Shown: positions 36,582-44,188 of the stretch, one piece after another
Numbering within the stretch: the stretch's first letter is position 1
Layout: every line of letters begins with the position of its first letter
Assembly: GCA_903906365.1 (NCBI GenBank)
Contig: CAIVKC010000041.1
Location: 174,272 to 238,271, forward strand
Direction: 5' to 3'
Length of the DNA: 64,000 nt
Origin: an uncultured Bacteroidota bacterium
GTDB taxonomy: Bacteria > Bacteroidota > Bacteroidia > Chitinophagales > Chitinophagaceae
Program-made: the position numbers and the translations under genes
The notes under the pieces: model-generated
Seen by the model: the letters and a program-made list of their open reading frames with translations, nothing else
What the model was told of the DNA's origin: nothing
Databases searched by the model: none

Positions 36582-36589
36582 CAAAGGTA
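36582..36589 (-). promoter_or_regulatory. Bacteroidota -7 box for the beta-lactamase gene
   Basis: Minus-strand TACCTTTG is an exact TAnnTTTG match 17 bases upstream of the ATG at 36564. Confidence 0.6.
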
Positions 36590-36670
36590 GGTGCGGGAAA
36601 CCAGCAAAATAGTACGGGCCGCAATTATTAAAAAAAAATCCGGAAATCGCCCATGGCTGGACTCCGGCCC

Positions 36671-37126
36671 TCATACGCTGAATTTCCCAAGCAGATCATG
36701 GGCCTGCTTTCGGATCCTTCGCCGCAGCAGGGGGGTCCATCCAAGCAGGTACCCCATGGGACCCAGGGCCTGTCCTGCCCAGGACCAGATATTGAAACGG
36801 TCCCTGTGGCGGATGATTTTCCCGTTACTGAATTCAAAGGATGCCCGGACATGATTGACCACGGTTCTGCCGGTGGCACGGAATACATAGGTGGCTGTCC
36901 AGGCAGCGCTGCCTTTTTGGTCGGTAGCGGAAATATCACGGACTTCGATGCGGATACCCTTGTTTTTAAGGAGCATGCGCCACATGTTTTTGGCGTCCTC
37001 CCCGCTGAGTTGTCCAAAAGCGGGATCCTGGAACCGGATCTCATCGGCATAGCAACGGATCATCCCCGCTGCGTCACCGGCTGCAAAGGCCGAATAAAAA
37101 TCCTGAATTAATTGGCGGTTATCCAT
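36671..37126 (-). CDS. NTF2/SnoaL-like protein
   Basis: The product (151 residues) has the cone-shaped NTF2-like fold pattern: an opening helix (RQLIQDFYSAFAAGDAAGM), IRFQDPAF, a strand with ATDQKGSAAWTATYVF, and FEFSNGKIIRHRDRFNIWSW. Such proteins bind or transform small hydrophobic molecules; the conserved Asp and His pattern of ketosteroid isomerases is not clearly present. The C-terminal 30 residues (LLRRRIRKQAHDLLGKF) are an extra basic helix. It is followed 106 bases later by the beta-lactamase gene on the same strand. Confidence 0.8.
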   Translation of the reverse strand: MDNRQLIQDFYSAFAAGDAAGMIRCYADEIRFQDPAFGQLSGEDAKNMWRMLLKNKGIRIEVRDISATDQKGSAAWTATYVFRATGRTVVNHVRASFEFSNGKIIRHRDRFNIWSWAGQALGPMGYLLGWTPLLRRRIRKQAHDLLGKFSV

Positions 37127-37440
37127 GATGTCGGTTTGGCTGTATGGTACTGGTACCCGGCTACCGGAAAGGTTTTTTACCCGACTGGCACCATGGTCTC
37201 AAAGTTCCGTAAAAGGTAGTTTGATTCCTTCAATTTATTCATATTATGGAAGGCCGGCTCCAAAAGGAGAGTTTGCACCCAGGCCGGCGAGGGGGCTGGT
37301 TTTGTTCGCTTTATTGACTAATTTCATAAAAGATACATCAGAGGAGCACGGGCAATATGCATTTCAGCCTACATTACGGGAACCTCCATGCACCCTGCCC
37401 GGGCGGTTCCAGATGAATAAAATAAAATAAAACCCCTGCC
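37127..37440. other. Divergent intergenic region, no supported gene
   Basis: About 310 bases between the SnoaL-like gene and the serine hydrolase gene, which point apart. The right half is AT-rich and ends in repeated AATAAA just before the hydrolase ATG. I see no RNA or repeat. Confidence 0.45.
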
Positions 37441-38970
37441 ATGATCAAACAGTATGTTCTTCCTGTATACCTGCTCGTATTGTGTACGCTTTCCCTGACC
37501 TGCAAAGCCCAGGAGTCCGAGGAAGGAAGGAAGCGGATTGAAGCTGCCCTGCCAGTACTCGATCAGCTGTTCACCAATTATGCCCGGCAGAACCATTTTC
37601 CCGGTTTTGTATACGGGCTGGTGGTTGACGGTAAACTGGTTCATACCGGCACATTCGGTAAGTCCAATCTGTCCACAGGCACGCCGGCAGGTTCCGCAAC
37701 TGCCTTCCGGATTGCGTCCATGACCAAGAGTTTTACGGCCATGGCCATCCTGAAACTGCGTGATGAAGGGAAGCTCAGGCTAGATGATCCGGCTTATCTG
37801 TATATTCCCGAGTTGAAGGGCCAGACTTTCCCGGGATCAGATGCTGCAGAAATAACCGTGCGCAACCTGCTTACCCACGGGGCCGGTTTCCCCGAAGACA
37901 ATCCCTGGGGAGACCGTCAGCTGGGTAAAACAGACATCAGCCTTATTGCGCTTATAAAAAAAGGGATTTCTTTTTCAAACCCGCCCGGCATGCAATACGA
38001 ATACAGTAACCTGGGTTTTGCCATGCTGGGATATATCATTGGAAAGGTATCCGGGGAATCCTACGAGCAATATATCAGTCATAATATCCTGGATCCACTC
38101 GGTATGAAACATACCTATTGGGAATTTGACCTGGTTCCCCCCCGGGATCTGGCCCACGGGTACCGCTGGCTGAATGCCAGCTGGGTAGAACAGCCCATGC
38201 TTCACAGCGGAACCTATGGTGCCATGGGGGGTATGATCACCACCATGGAGGATTTTAGCAAATATGTAGCACTGCACCTGGCTGCCTGGCCGGCGCGGGA
38301 GGAGCGGGAAACGGGCCCTCTCAAAAGAAGCTCTGTGCGTGAGATGCAGTTTCCCTGGAATTTCAGCGGATTTAATACCCAGTACCGCTATCCCGGCGGA
38401 AGACCCTGTCCCCTGGTATCGGCCTATGCCTATGGGCTGGGATGGACCAGGGATTGCGAGGGAAGGGTGTATATTGGCCACAGCGGCGGTCTGCCCGGTT
38501 TTGGAAGCAACTGGCGTATCCTGCCTGACTATGGGATAGGGATCATCTCCTTCAGTAACCTCACCTACGCCTCCACCTCCGTAATTAATATGCAGCTGCT
38601 GGATACCCTTATTTCAATGGCCAGGCTAAAGCCCCGGGCAGCAGCCGTTTCACCAATATTGCAACAGCGTAAAAATGAACTCATGCAAATCCTGCCCCAG
38701 TGGAAGGGGGCGGAAGCATCGGGGATTTTTGCCGAAAACTTTTTCCTGGATTATTTTCCCGATTCCCGTCGCAAGGAAGCTACGGAATTGTTTAACCGCG
38801 CAGGCAGGATCACCCGTGTCAGGGATATGGTGGCTGAGAATAACCTGAGGGGTTCTTTCGTCCTGGAAGGAGAGCATGCCGACATAGTGGTAAGTTTTAC
38901 GCTGACTCCGGAGAATCCGCCGCTGATTCAGGAATATCATATACTCCTGAAGAAAAAGGATCCTTTATAG
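37441..38970 (+). CDS. Exported serine hydrolase of the beta-lactamase / DD-peptidase (S12) family
   Basis: The product (509 residues) has a signal peptide (VLPVYLLVLCTLSLTCKAQ) and the S12 catalytic motifs: SMTKSFTA (SxxK near residue 97-100), YEYSNLGF (YxN near 181-183), and HSGGLPG (HxG near 349). This layout suits a class C beta-lactamase fold used by DD-peptidases, D-aminopeptidases and esterases. A C-terminal domain of about 100 residues (from about 405) is a typical extra. It is not class C ampC. It ends before the repeat region and is convergent with the haloperoxidase-like gene. Confidence 0.85.
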   Translation: MIKQYVLPVYLLVLCTLSLTCKAQESEEGRKRIEAALPVLDQLFTNYARQNHFPGFVYGLVVDGKLVHTGTFGKSNLSTGTPAGSATAFRIASMTKSFTAMAILKLRDEGKLRLDDPAYLYIPELKGQTFPGSDAAEITVRNLLTHGAGFPEDNPWGDRQLGKTDISLIALIKKGISFSNPPGMQYEYSNLGFAMLGYIIGKVSGESYEQYISHNILDPLGMKHTYWEFDLVPPRDLAHGYRWLNASWVEQPMLHSGTYGAMGGMITTMEDFSKYVALHLAAWPAREERETGPLKRSSVREMQFPWNFSGFNTQYRYPGGRPCPLVSAYAYGLGWTRDCEGRVYIGHSGGLPGFGSNWRILPDYGIGIISFSNLTYASTSVINMQLLDTLISMARLKPRAAAVSPILQQRKNELMQILPQWKGAEASGIFAENFFLDYFPDSRRKEATELFNRAGRITRVRDMVAENNLRGSFVLEGEHADIVVSFTLTPENPPLIQEYHILLKKKDPL

Positions 38971-39332
38971 GTCTAATGGATAAGCCCGGGCAGGTGGTAA
39001 GGCTGCCTGTCATTTGGCGAACAAATGGATAATGACCGGATGGAAGTTCCTGGCAGGGGAGAGAAAGCGTCATTTTGTACTAGCAGATGCAGGACCACCA
39101 AAGCAGTGACGGGTATTGTTTTGGACTTGCACATATGGGCTGGTTTTATCAAATAAATATAACCCGGTTCAGTGTGAATGCTAACCTTACGGGATGGAAA
39201 ACCTTCCGGGTAGAAAACGGATCAGACCGCCGGACCCTTTACTCCCCCTGCCTTTGCCCGGTGTCCAGACAAAGGAAGAATGGCCCCCATCGTATATCCC
39301 GGTTCCGGGAAACAGTTTCAGACCTGCATATT

Positions 39333-39360
39333 AAAAGAAACCCCGCGAGGAATCGCGGGG
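39333..39360 (-). terminator. Terminator-like hairpin, repeat unit 1
   Basis: Stem 39341-39348 with 39353-39360 (CCCCGCGA/TCGCGGGG, loop GGAA) is perfect; on the minus strand it is followed by TTTCTTTT, which is a good intrinsic terminator tail. Confidence 0.7.
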
Positions 39361-39447
39361 GATACTTATTGCCTAGACCAAAAATCAGGTAACCGGTACT
39401 GTTATTCGTTTATTGAATGGTTGTCATTATTGAAAATGAATGGCTCT

Positions 39448-39477
39448 AAAAAGCAACCCGGCGAGGAATCGCCGGGT
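39448..39477 (-). terminator. Terminator-like hairpin, repeat unit 2
   Basis: Stem 39456-39464 with 39469-39477 (ACCCGGCGA/TCGCCGGGT, loop GGAA) is perfect, extended by AAGCA/TGCTT pairing across a small internal loop. The minus strand continues with GCTTTTT. Confidence 0.75.
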
Positions 39478-39562
39478 CATTTGCTTATTGCTTTGAACCA
39501 AGAATCGAAACCAGAAATAACCTTTGCTATTTTATATTTTTCATACGATGCTTTCGGTTTTT

Positions 39563-39592
39563 AAAAAGCTACCCGGCGAGGAATCGTAGGGT
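39563..39592 (-). terminator. Terminator-like hairpin, repeat unit 3 (degenerate)
   Basis: Stem 39571-39579 with 39584-39592 has one mismatch and one wobble pair; the loop is again GGAA and the minus-strand tail is GCTTTTT. It is the first hairpin met 28 bases after the stop of the upstream minus-strand gene. Confidence 0.6.
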
Positions 39593-39620
39593 CTTATGCT
39601 TATTGCTTAAACCGACATTA

Positions 39621-41174
39621 TTATTGTTCAGCGCCATCCGAGGTTGCCCGCTGAATGGCGTAATTACCTACATTTTGACCCACGACCAGCCCCGTAGAGC
39701 AATCGATGGGATAATGAATACCGCCGATTACCCTGGACATGGAGGCCTGTTGCGCCAGGGTATTATAAACGCCGGCCCTTTCTGGTATGAGGTGGCCCAA
39801 TATGGTAGCCGCCGCACCGCTGAAGGTGGAATGTCCGGAGATATAGGAGGGGAAATTCGGTATGCCTGTCAGTGTTTTGATGGCCGGGTTCATCTGGGTC
39901 GGGCGTGGGTTAAAGTAAAAGTATTTGGTATTCCAGCACACAATCCCGGCGTCCATGAGCGCCATATTGAGCAGGGCCATATTGCGTGCCCATCTGACTT
40001 CACTGAAGTTTCGCGGAATAAAATCTTCTGCGGCAATGTCATCCCAATGTCCCGAAGGGGTATAGGTGCCTACCCCGTCTGCCCAATACTGGACCACGCC
40101 CATATTATCGCGGCTTGGGTTCTTGACATAATTATACACCTGCTGGGTCTGGGATTTCATTTCATCACTGCTGGTGGAAGGAGGGGGGCCGGGTCGAAGG
40201 GTTACTACCGTGTTGGTATCGAACAAAAAGGGCAGCACCTTGCCAAACAGGGGCAGCATGGGCGGTCTGGCCGGTAATTCCAGGCTGCTCCAGGGTATCT
40301 GCCCTGTCGCCTGGGTCTGGGTTACAAAACCAGCCCAGATCGCCGGATTGCCTACTGCTGCGCCGGCACGGTCCGTGCGACCCCTGGCGATGAACTGCTG
40401 GGCAACCTGCCTGCCAAGCGCTTCGCCGGCGCTGATGTCGCTGCGGGCAGCGGCTCCCGATTCAATGGCCGCCAGTTCCTGCTGCTGGGCCAATTGCTGG
40501 ATATTGGCAATCTCATCGGGGAAAAGCAGTTTCATCATTTCAGCGGTTACGCCGGCCAGCACGGCAGCCTCAGAGGGATAAGAGGGAAGCGTTGTTTTTA
40601 CGCCTTTTACCTGGATGGTTGAATCCACGGCATAGGGTCTGGGCCTGTTATAGAGTTGTTTGTAGTGCCAGCAGGCTACCAGGGCATCATATTGCGCTGC
40701 GCTGACATAGGCGTAGGCCCTGGCTGCGTAGGGAGGATTGGCAAAAGGGAAAAGCGGATAGGCAAACGGGTTGGCAGAACTCGGGATGGGATAGGTGCCA
40801 TCAGGATTCTGGTAAGGAGGCAGGTTGTATTTTGCCACCAGGCCGCGCATGATTTCATTCCAACGCAGCACGCCTCCTGCATTCCAGTACTGGATCCGTT
40901 CCTGGTCACCGGATGACAGGTTTTTCTGGTAGCCCTTGATTTCATTGAGATCCGCCAGATAACCGGGCGTATTGGTTGCGGCCGGCGCTGCCACGGCAAA
41001 GGTATCCGGACGGCTAAGCAGGACCGTTCTCCAGTTGCCTGCGCCCAGGTCCTGGTTGGATGGATTCAGGGCGGGAGCGCTGGCTGTGCGGTCGCTGATA
41101 CTTTTTTTACAGGAGAGTCCGATGACGATGAGCACCAGGCCTGAAACTGCAAATGATATTATTTTTCTATTCAT
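39621..41174 (-). CDS. Vanadium-haloperoxidase-like PAP2 lipoprotein, intact motifs
   Basis: The product (517 residues from this start) has a lipoprotein signal (IISFAVSGLVLIVIGLSC). The C-terminal half holds the full vanadate/phosphate site: K-x6-RP (KYFYFNPRP), SGH in FPSYISGHSTFSGAA, and SRVIGGIHYPID (SR-x5-H-x3-D). The N-terminal half has a second K-x6-RP (KQLYNRPRP) and PSYPSEAA, where the glycine-histidine pair is replaced by Ser-Glu, suggesting a decayed duplicate bundle. A longer frame reaches 41288 but overlaps the preceding gene, so MNRKIISF is chosen. It follows the barrel gene by 4 bases. It may be a phosphatase or a haloperoxidase; sequence alone does not decide. Confidence 0.85.
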   Translation of the reverse strand: MNRKIISFAVSGLVLIVIGLSCKKSISDRTASAPALNPSNQDLGAGNWRTVLLSRPDTFAVAAPAATNTPGYLADLNEIKGYQKNLSSGDQERIQYWNAGGVLRWNEIMRGLVAKYNLPPYQNPDGTYPIPSSANPFAYPLFPFANPPYAARAYAYVSAAQYDALVACWHYKQLYNRPRPYAVDSTIQVKGVKTTLPSYPSEAAVLAGVTAEMMKLLFPDEIANIQQLAQQQELAAIESGAAARSDISAGEALGRQVAQQFIARGRTDRAGAAVGNPAIWAGFVTQTQATGQIPWSSLELPARPPMLPLFGKVLPFLFDTNTVVTLRPGPPPSTSSDEMKSQTQQVYNYVKNPSRDNMGVVQYWADGVGTYTPSGHWDDIAAEDFIPRNFSEVRWARNMALLNMALMDAGIVCWNTKYFYFNPRPTQMNPAIKTLTGIPNFPSYISGHSTFSGAAATILGHLIPERAGVYNTLAQQASMSRVIGGIHYPIDCSTGLVVGQNVGNYAIQRATSDGAEQ

Positions 41175-41178
41175 GATT

Positions 41179-42153
41179 TTATTTTTTGGAGGATTGTTTG
41201 GAAGAATGCCCGGTTGGGTTTTTTGCTTTCCTGGTGAAATCAAGGATGTAAAAGACAGCCAGGTCATAGCCGGTTGCCTGTCCCACATTTCTTCCGGCCA
41301 GGGTATAATAGGCGCCCCCGGTGAGGGAAAGCCCGGCTACCGCTTTGATATTGTATTTGCCGTTAACGCCCAGCATGGAGGAATTCATCTTGTTGCTGGG
41401 GAAGGGCATTCCGTTTTTGCGGATGTCTGTTCCGCCGAGGGTATTCATTTTTGTAAATACCGCTTCCGCTATCAGCCGCTCGCTTCTATAGCCTGCCCGG
41501 ATATTGAGCATGGCCATGTCCGGCATATTCACGTCACTGGTAATATGCTCTCCGGATGTATAATACGATGTTTCATCCACTGTGATATTACTGCGGTAGG
41601 TATAGGTTCCCGACGCCGTGGCAAACAGATTGCCCAGCTGGTAGTCCACCATCAGTCTGCCGGACAGCGTCTTACTCTGCAGCCCGATGGAAAGCGGCAG
41701 GTAATCGGCAATATAGTTGGTCATGGGCACCGAAAATCCGCCAAGGGTATAGATGGAAAAAAGGCCATTACCCAGCTGCTTTTCCAGCGGCATCCATTTT
41801 ATCCAAAGGGAAAAGTCCTGAAGTCCCTTTTGCCCATGGAGGGTTCCCTGGGAAGCGTTTGTTGTTACATAGGGTAAATTGAACAATACGTTCAATTTGG
41901 TCGTAACGCCATATACACCCATCAATCCATACATATTGGTGGATACGGTTCCCAGATTCTGGTTATTTCTTTTAAAGGTCCCCTCCCAGTAATTTTTCCA
42001 GCTGCTGTGACCGAACATCGGTCCAACGCATAAATTATTTTTGGTCATCATGATGGCATCCATATCTGTCTGGGCCCTGATAATGGCTGGCGATATCAGA
42101 CAAAGCGCCATCAGCAGGGGAATATTTCTCAGTATAATTGTTAGCTTCCTCAT
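41179..42153 (-). CDS. Putative outer-membrane beta-barrel protein
   Basis: The product (324 residues) has a signal peptide (NIPLLMALCLISPAIIRAQ) and a long series of amphipathic beta strands with alternating hydrophobic and aromatic residues (LMGVYGVTTKLNVLFNLPYV, LFATASGTYTYRSNI, GKYNIKAVAGLSLTGGAYYT, LAVFYILDF). It ends in a Lys/Ser tail rather than the terminal aromatic of many porins. It is similar in style to the transporter-like outer-membrane proteins of Bacteroidota. It lies between two haloperoxidase-like genes (gaps 39 and 4 bases), so all three are one operon. Its cargo is unknown. Confidence 0.68.
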   Translation of the reverse strand: MRKLTIILRNIPLLMALCLISPAIIRAQTDMDAIMMTKNNLCVGPMFGHSSWKNYWEGTFKRNNQNLGTVSTNMYGLMGVYGVTTKLNVLFNLPYVTTNASQGTLHGQKGLQDFSLWIKWMPLEKQLGNGLFSIYTLGGFSVPMTNYIADYLPLSIGLQSKTLSGRLMVDYQLGNLFATASGTYTYRSNITVDETSYYTSGEHITSDVNMPDMAMLNIRAGYRSERLIAEAVFTKMNTLGGTDIRKNGMPFPSNKMNSSMLGVNGKYNIKAVAGLSLTGGAYYTLAGRNVGQATGYDLAVFYILDFTRKAKNPTGHSSKQSSKK

Positions 42154-42192
42154 AAGGTTAATTTTATGGCTGGTTTTATTGTACTTATATAT

Positions 42193-43521
42193 TTATGCTT
42201 TTTTCATCTTTAGTTTTGTTACCACCAGGCTACCTACCTTCTTTCCGTATTCGGTACTGACGATGCAGGAAGAGTGGTAATGTATACCTCCGTAGAACCT
42301 GGCCCAGTTGTTTTCCATGGCCGCGTCACGGAAGGATCCGTAGGACCGGCTTTTGATGCCAAATTCAAGTTCTGTGGTGTCCGTATAGGCAAAATGATCG
42401 CCGAATACGCTGGAAAGCGCCTCCGCGGCGGCGGCAGAGCCCGTGGAATGCCCACAGGTATATTCCGGAAAGGGAGGGGTCTGCAAATGTGGCCTCCAGT
42501 TGGGATCCAGGTATTTGTTGATGACAGTTTCGGGACGAACCGTGTTGTGGCGGTACTTTTCGTCCCAGCACTGTATGAAAGCATCAAAGAGGGCGATGGT
42601 CGTTTTTGCGTATGCGCAGACCGTGGTAGCAAAATCGGCATTTGATTTTTTGGCTGCTATTCCTACGATGCTCATCCAGTGCCCGGGCGGGGAGAATTTC
42701 TTGGTGCCAAACATGAGATGCCCGGAGACATTCAGCTTAAAGGGGTTGTCATCCCAGAAATCCGCAATTTGTGCCTGTTCTTCGGTAAGGCTGTCTCCGG
42801 CCAGTTTGATGGCCATCACTTCCCTGTAATAGGGGCTGTTCTTATCGGTGATGTTAAAGGCCATGGGTGCCGGGGGTATGAACTGGTTGGCACTATCAAG
42901 GACAACCGGCCGGATCAGGTTCCAATGCGGTTCAGCGGCACGGGAATAAGCAGGGGGTGTCGGCACCCACCGTCCGGGGGAATCCAGCACCGTGTATTGG
43001 GGGGCGCTGCGTGTTTGGGCATAATTGTCTTTTTTGCTCCATTGCATGATGGCGGCAGATACCGTATCGGCAAAGGCTACAGACTGATTAAAGACTTCAT
43101 GGGGCATGCCATGATCGGTTGCCAGCTTTTTTAAACTGTCCACATATTCCTGCATGCTGCCGGCCGGAAAGGTCACGGCTTCTCCCAGTTTGCAAAAGGC
43201 CAGCAGGGACGCGAATTCATAGTCAATCTGACTTCCGGGGGCGGGTGAAGGCACCTTGCTGAGCCCGTTCACCTGGCCTGCCAGTGAGTAGTACTGTCCC
43301 GGGTAACCGGCAGCGATGATGTCATAGGCGGCCACAGTGGCATACAGGTAGTTACGGGATGCCACAATGGGGCTGAAATTATTACCCATTACCACACCAT
43401 TGAGCTGGTAGACCGTCTTACAGTACAGGATCGGATCCTTGAAGACCTTGTCATAATCATGCTTTGTATTGCATGCGGCAAATCCAATTGCCATGCACGC
43501 AAAGGCGAACACTTTTTTCAT
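42193..43521 (-). CDS. Vanadium-haloperoxidase-like PAP2 lipoprotein, terminal Asp missing
   Basis: The product (442 residues) has a lipoprotein signal (VFAFACMAIGFAAC). It shows K-x6-RP in KYRHNTVRPE, CGHS in EYTCGHSTGSAAA, and ARFYGGIHYHSS, where the family SR-x5-H-x3-D has Ala for Ser and Ser for the final Asp. That Asp normally pairs with the vanadate-binding His, so activity may be altered. It is the first of three linked minus-strand genes and differs strongly from the 39621 paralogue elsewhere. The 85 bases upstream hold no exact promoter box. Confidence 0.8.
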   Translation of the reverse strand: MKKVFAFACMAIGFAACNTKHDYDKVFKDPILYCKTVYQLNGVVMGNNFSPIVASRNYLYATVAAYDIIAAGYPGQYYSLAGQVNGLSKVPSPAPGSQIDYEFASLLAFCKLGEAVTFPAGSMQEYVDSLKKLATDHGMPHEVFNQSVAFADTVSAAIMQWSKKDNYAQTRSAPQYTVLDSPGRWVPTPPAYSRAAEPHWNLIRPVVLDSANQFIPPAPMAFNITDKNSPYYREVMAIKLAGDSLTEEQAQIADFWDDNPFKLNVSGHLMFGTKKFSPPGHWMSIVGIAAKKSNADFATTVCAYAKTTIALFDAFIQCWDEKYRHNTVRPETVINKYLDPNWRPHLQTPPFPEYTCGHSTGSAAAAEALSSVFGDHFAYTDTTELEFGIKSRSYGSFRDAAMENNWARFYGGIHYHSSCIVSTEYGKKVGSLVVTKLKMKKA

Positions 43522-43606
43522 ATTAAATTTTAATTGATATACGCAACAACCTCATCTTCCATCAGGAAGACGGTTCCAGATAATACGCCCGGTTACAGGC
43601 CGTGGG

Positions 43607-44167
43607 TTAACAATTTTCCGGAGGTTGCTCTGCAGTGGGGAAATAAGAGGCAGAATGGCTTTCTAAGTAGCGTCCATGAACCGGCACCAGGGCAATGCTG
43701 ATGGGGCCGAGGCTGAAGCCGTCATGGAGGGTATAGTAATCGACAGAAAAATTCTTGGAGGAACCGGAATGGTTGTCTGACTTTTTACTTTGTCCGGTGT
43801 GCTGGAGGTCGTTAACCAGTTTGAAAAAATCATCCTTGGCATTGCGCAGCTGGGTTACCTGCCGGTTGGGGATGCACAGTAATTCGAGGGAATCGTTGAA
43901 ATGCCGGATTTTGACGTATTTATAGGGGACACCCTGAATTTCTATTTGGCCGTCTACGCGTTCAAACCGGCTGTAGTTGGCATAGGAACTGATATGTCCC
44001 GAGGGAACCTTGATAGAGACCAGCTGGGACTCATCAAAATTGTTATCATCCAGACTGGATTCCAGCTGCTGGTTGGCTTTTTGTTCCAGGTAGGAACTTA
44101 AAAAGCGAAAGCCCACCCAGTTAAAGAGCAATATCCCAAGTAGTAATATGGAGGCAGTCCTTTTCAA
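43607..44167 (-). CDS. Membrane-anchored protein of unknown function
   Basis: The product (186 residues) has one N-terminal transmembrane helix (ASILLLGILLFNWVGFRFL) and a periplasmic domain of beta strands (VSIKVPSGHISSYANYSRFE, QIEIQGVPYKYVKIRHF, SLELLCIPNRQ), then a Ser/Lys/Asn/His linker and a last domain ending NC. I recognise no family. It starts 21 bases after the GH65-type gene and precedes the haloperoxidase-like gene by 85 bases, all on the minus strand, so it is likely part of the same transcript. Confidence 0.65.
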   Translation of the reverse strand: MKRTASILLLGILLFNWVGFRFLSSYLEQKANQQLESSLDDNNFDESQLVSIKVPSGHISSYANYSRFERVDGQIEIQGVPYKYVKIRHFNDSLELLCIPNRQVTQLRNAKDDFFKLVNDLQHTGQSKKSDNHSGSSKNFSVDYYTLHDGFSLGPISIALVPVHGRYLESHSASYFPTAEQPPENC

Positions 44168-44188
44168 GAAGCGCCAAATTAAAGAAAA

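Larger units (their letters stand above)
39333..39614. repeat. Three tandem imperfect repeats, about 115-base period
   Basis: Three units begin at about 39333, 39448 and 39563. Each has an A-rich start, a GC-rich hairpin with the same loop GGAA, then CTTATTG-C and AACC-type sequence with near-identical order. The conserved core is about 55 bases; the 60-base spacers are AT-rich and diverged. Hairpin starts are 115-116 bases apart. They lie between convergent genes at 37441-38970 and 39621-41174. Confidence 0.85.

Noticed and set aside
37441..38970. Class C (AmpC) beta-lactamase
   Set aside because: SxxK, YxN and HxG are present, but the size and extra C-terminal domain fit the wider S12 hydrolase family, so no resistance role is claimed.
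39333..39614. CRISPR array or integron attC sites
   Set aside because: Only three units with a 115-base period, diverged spacers of about 60 bases and strong internal hairpins; no cas genes, integrase or attC core sites are present.
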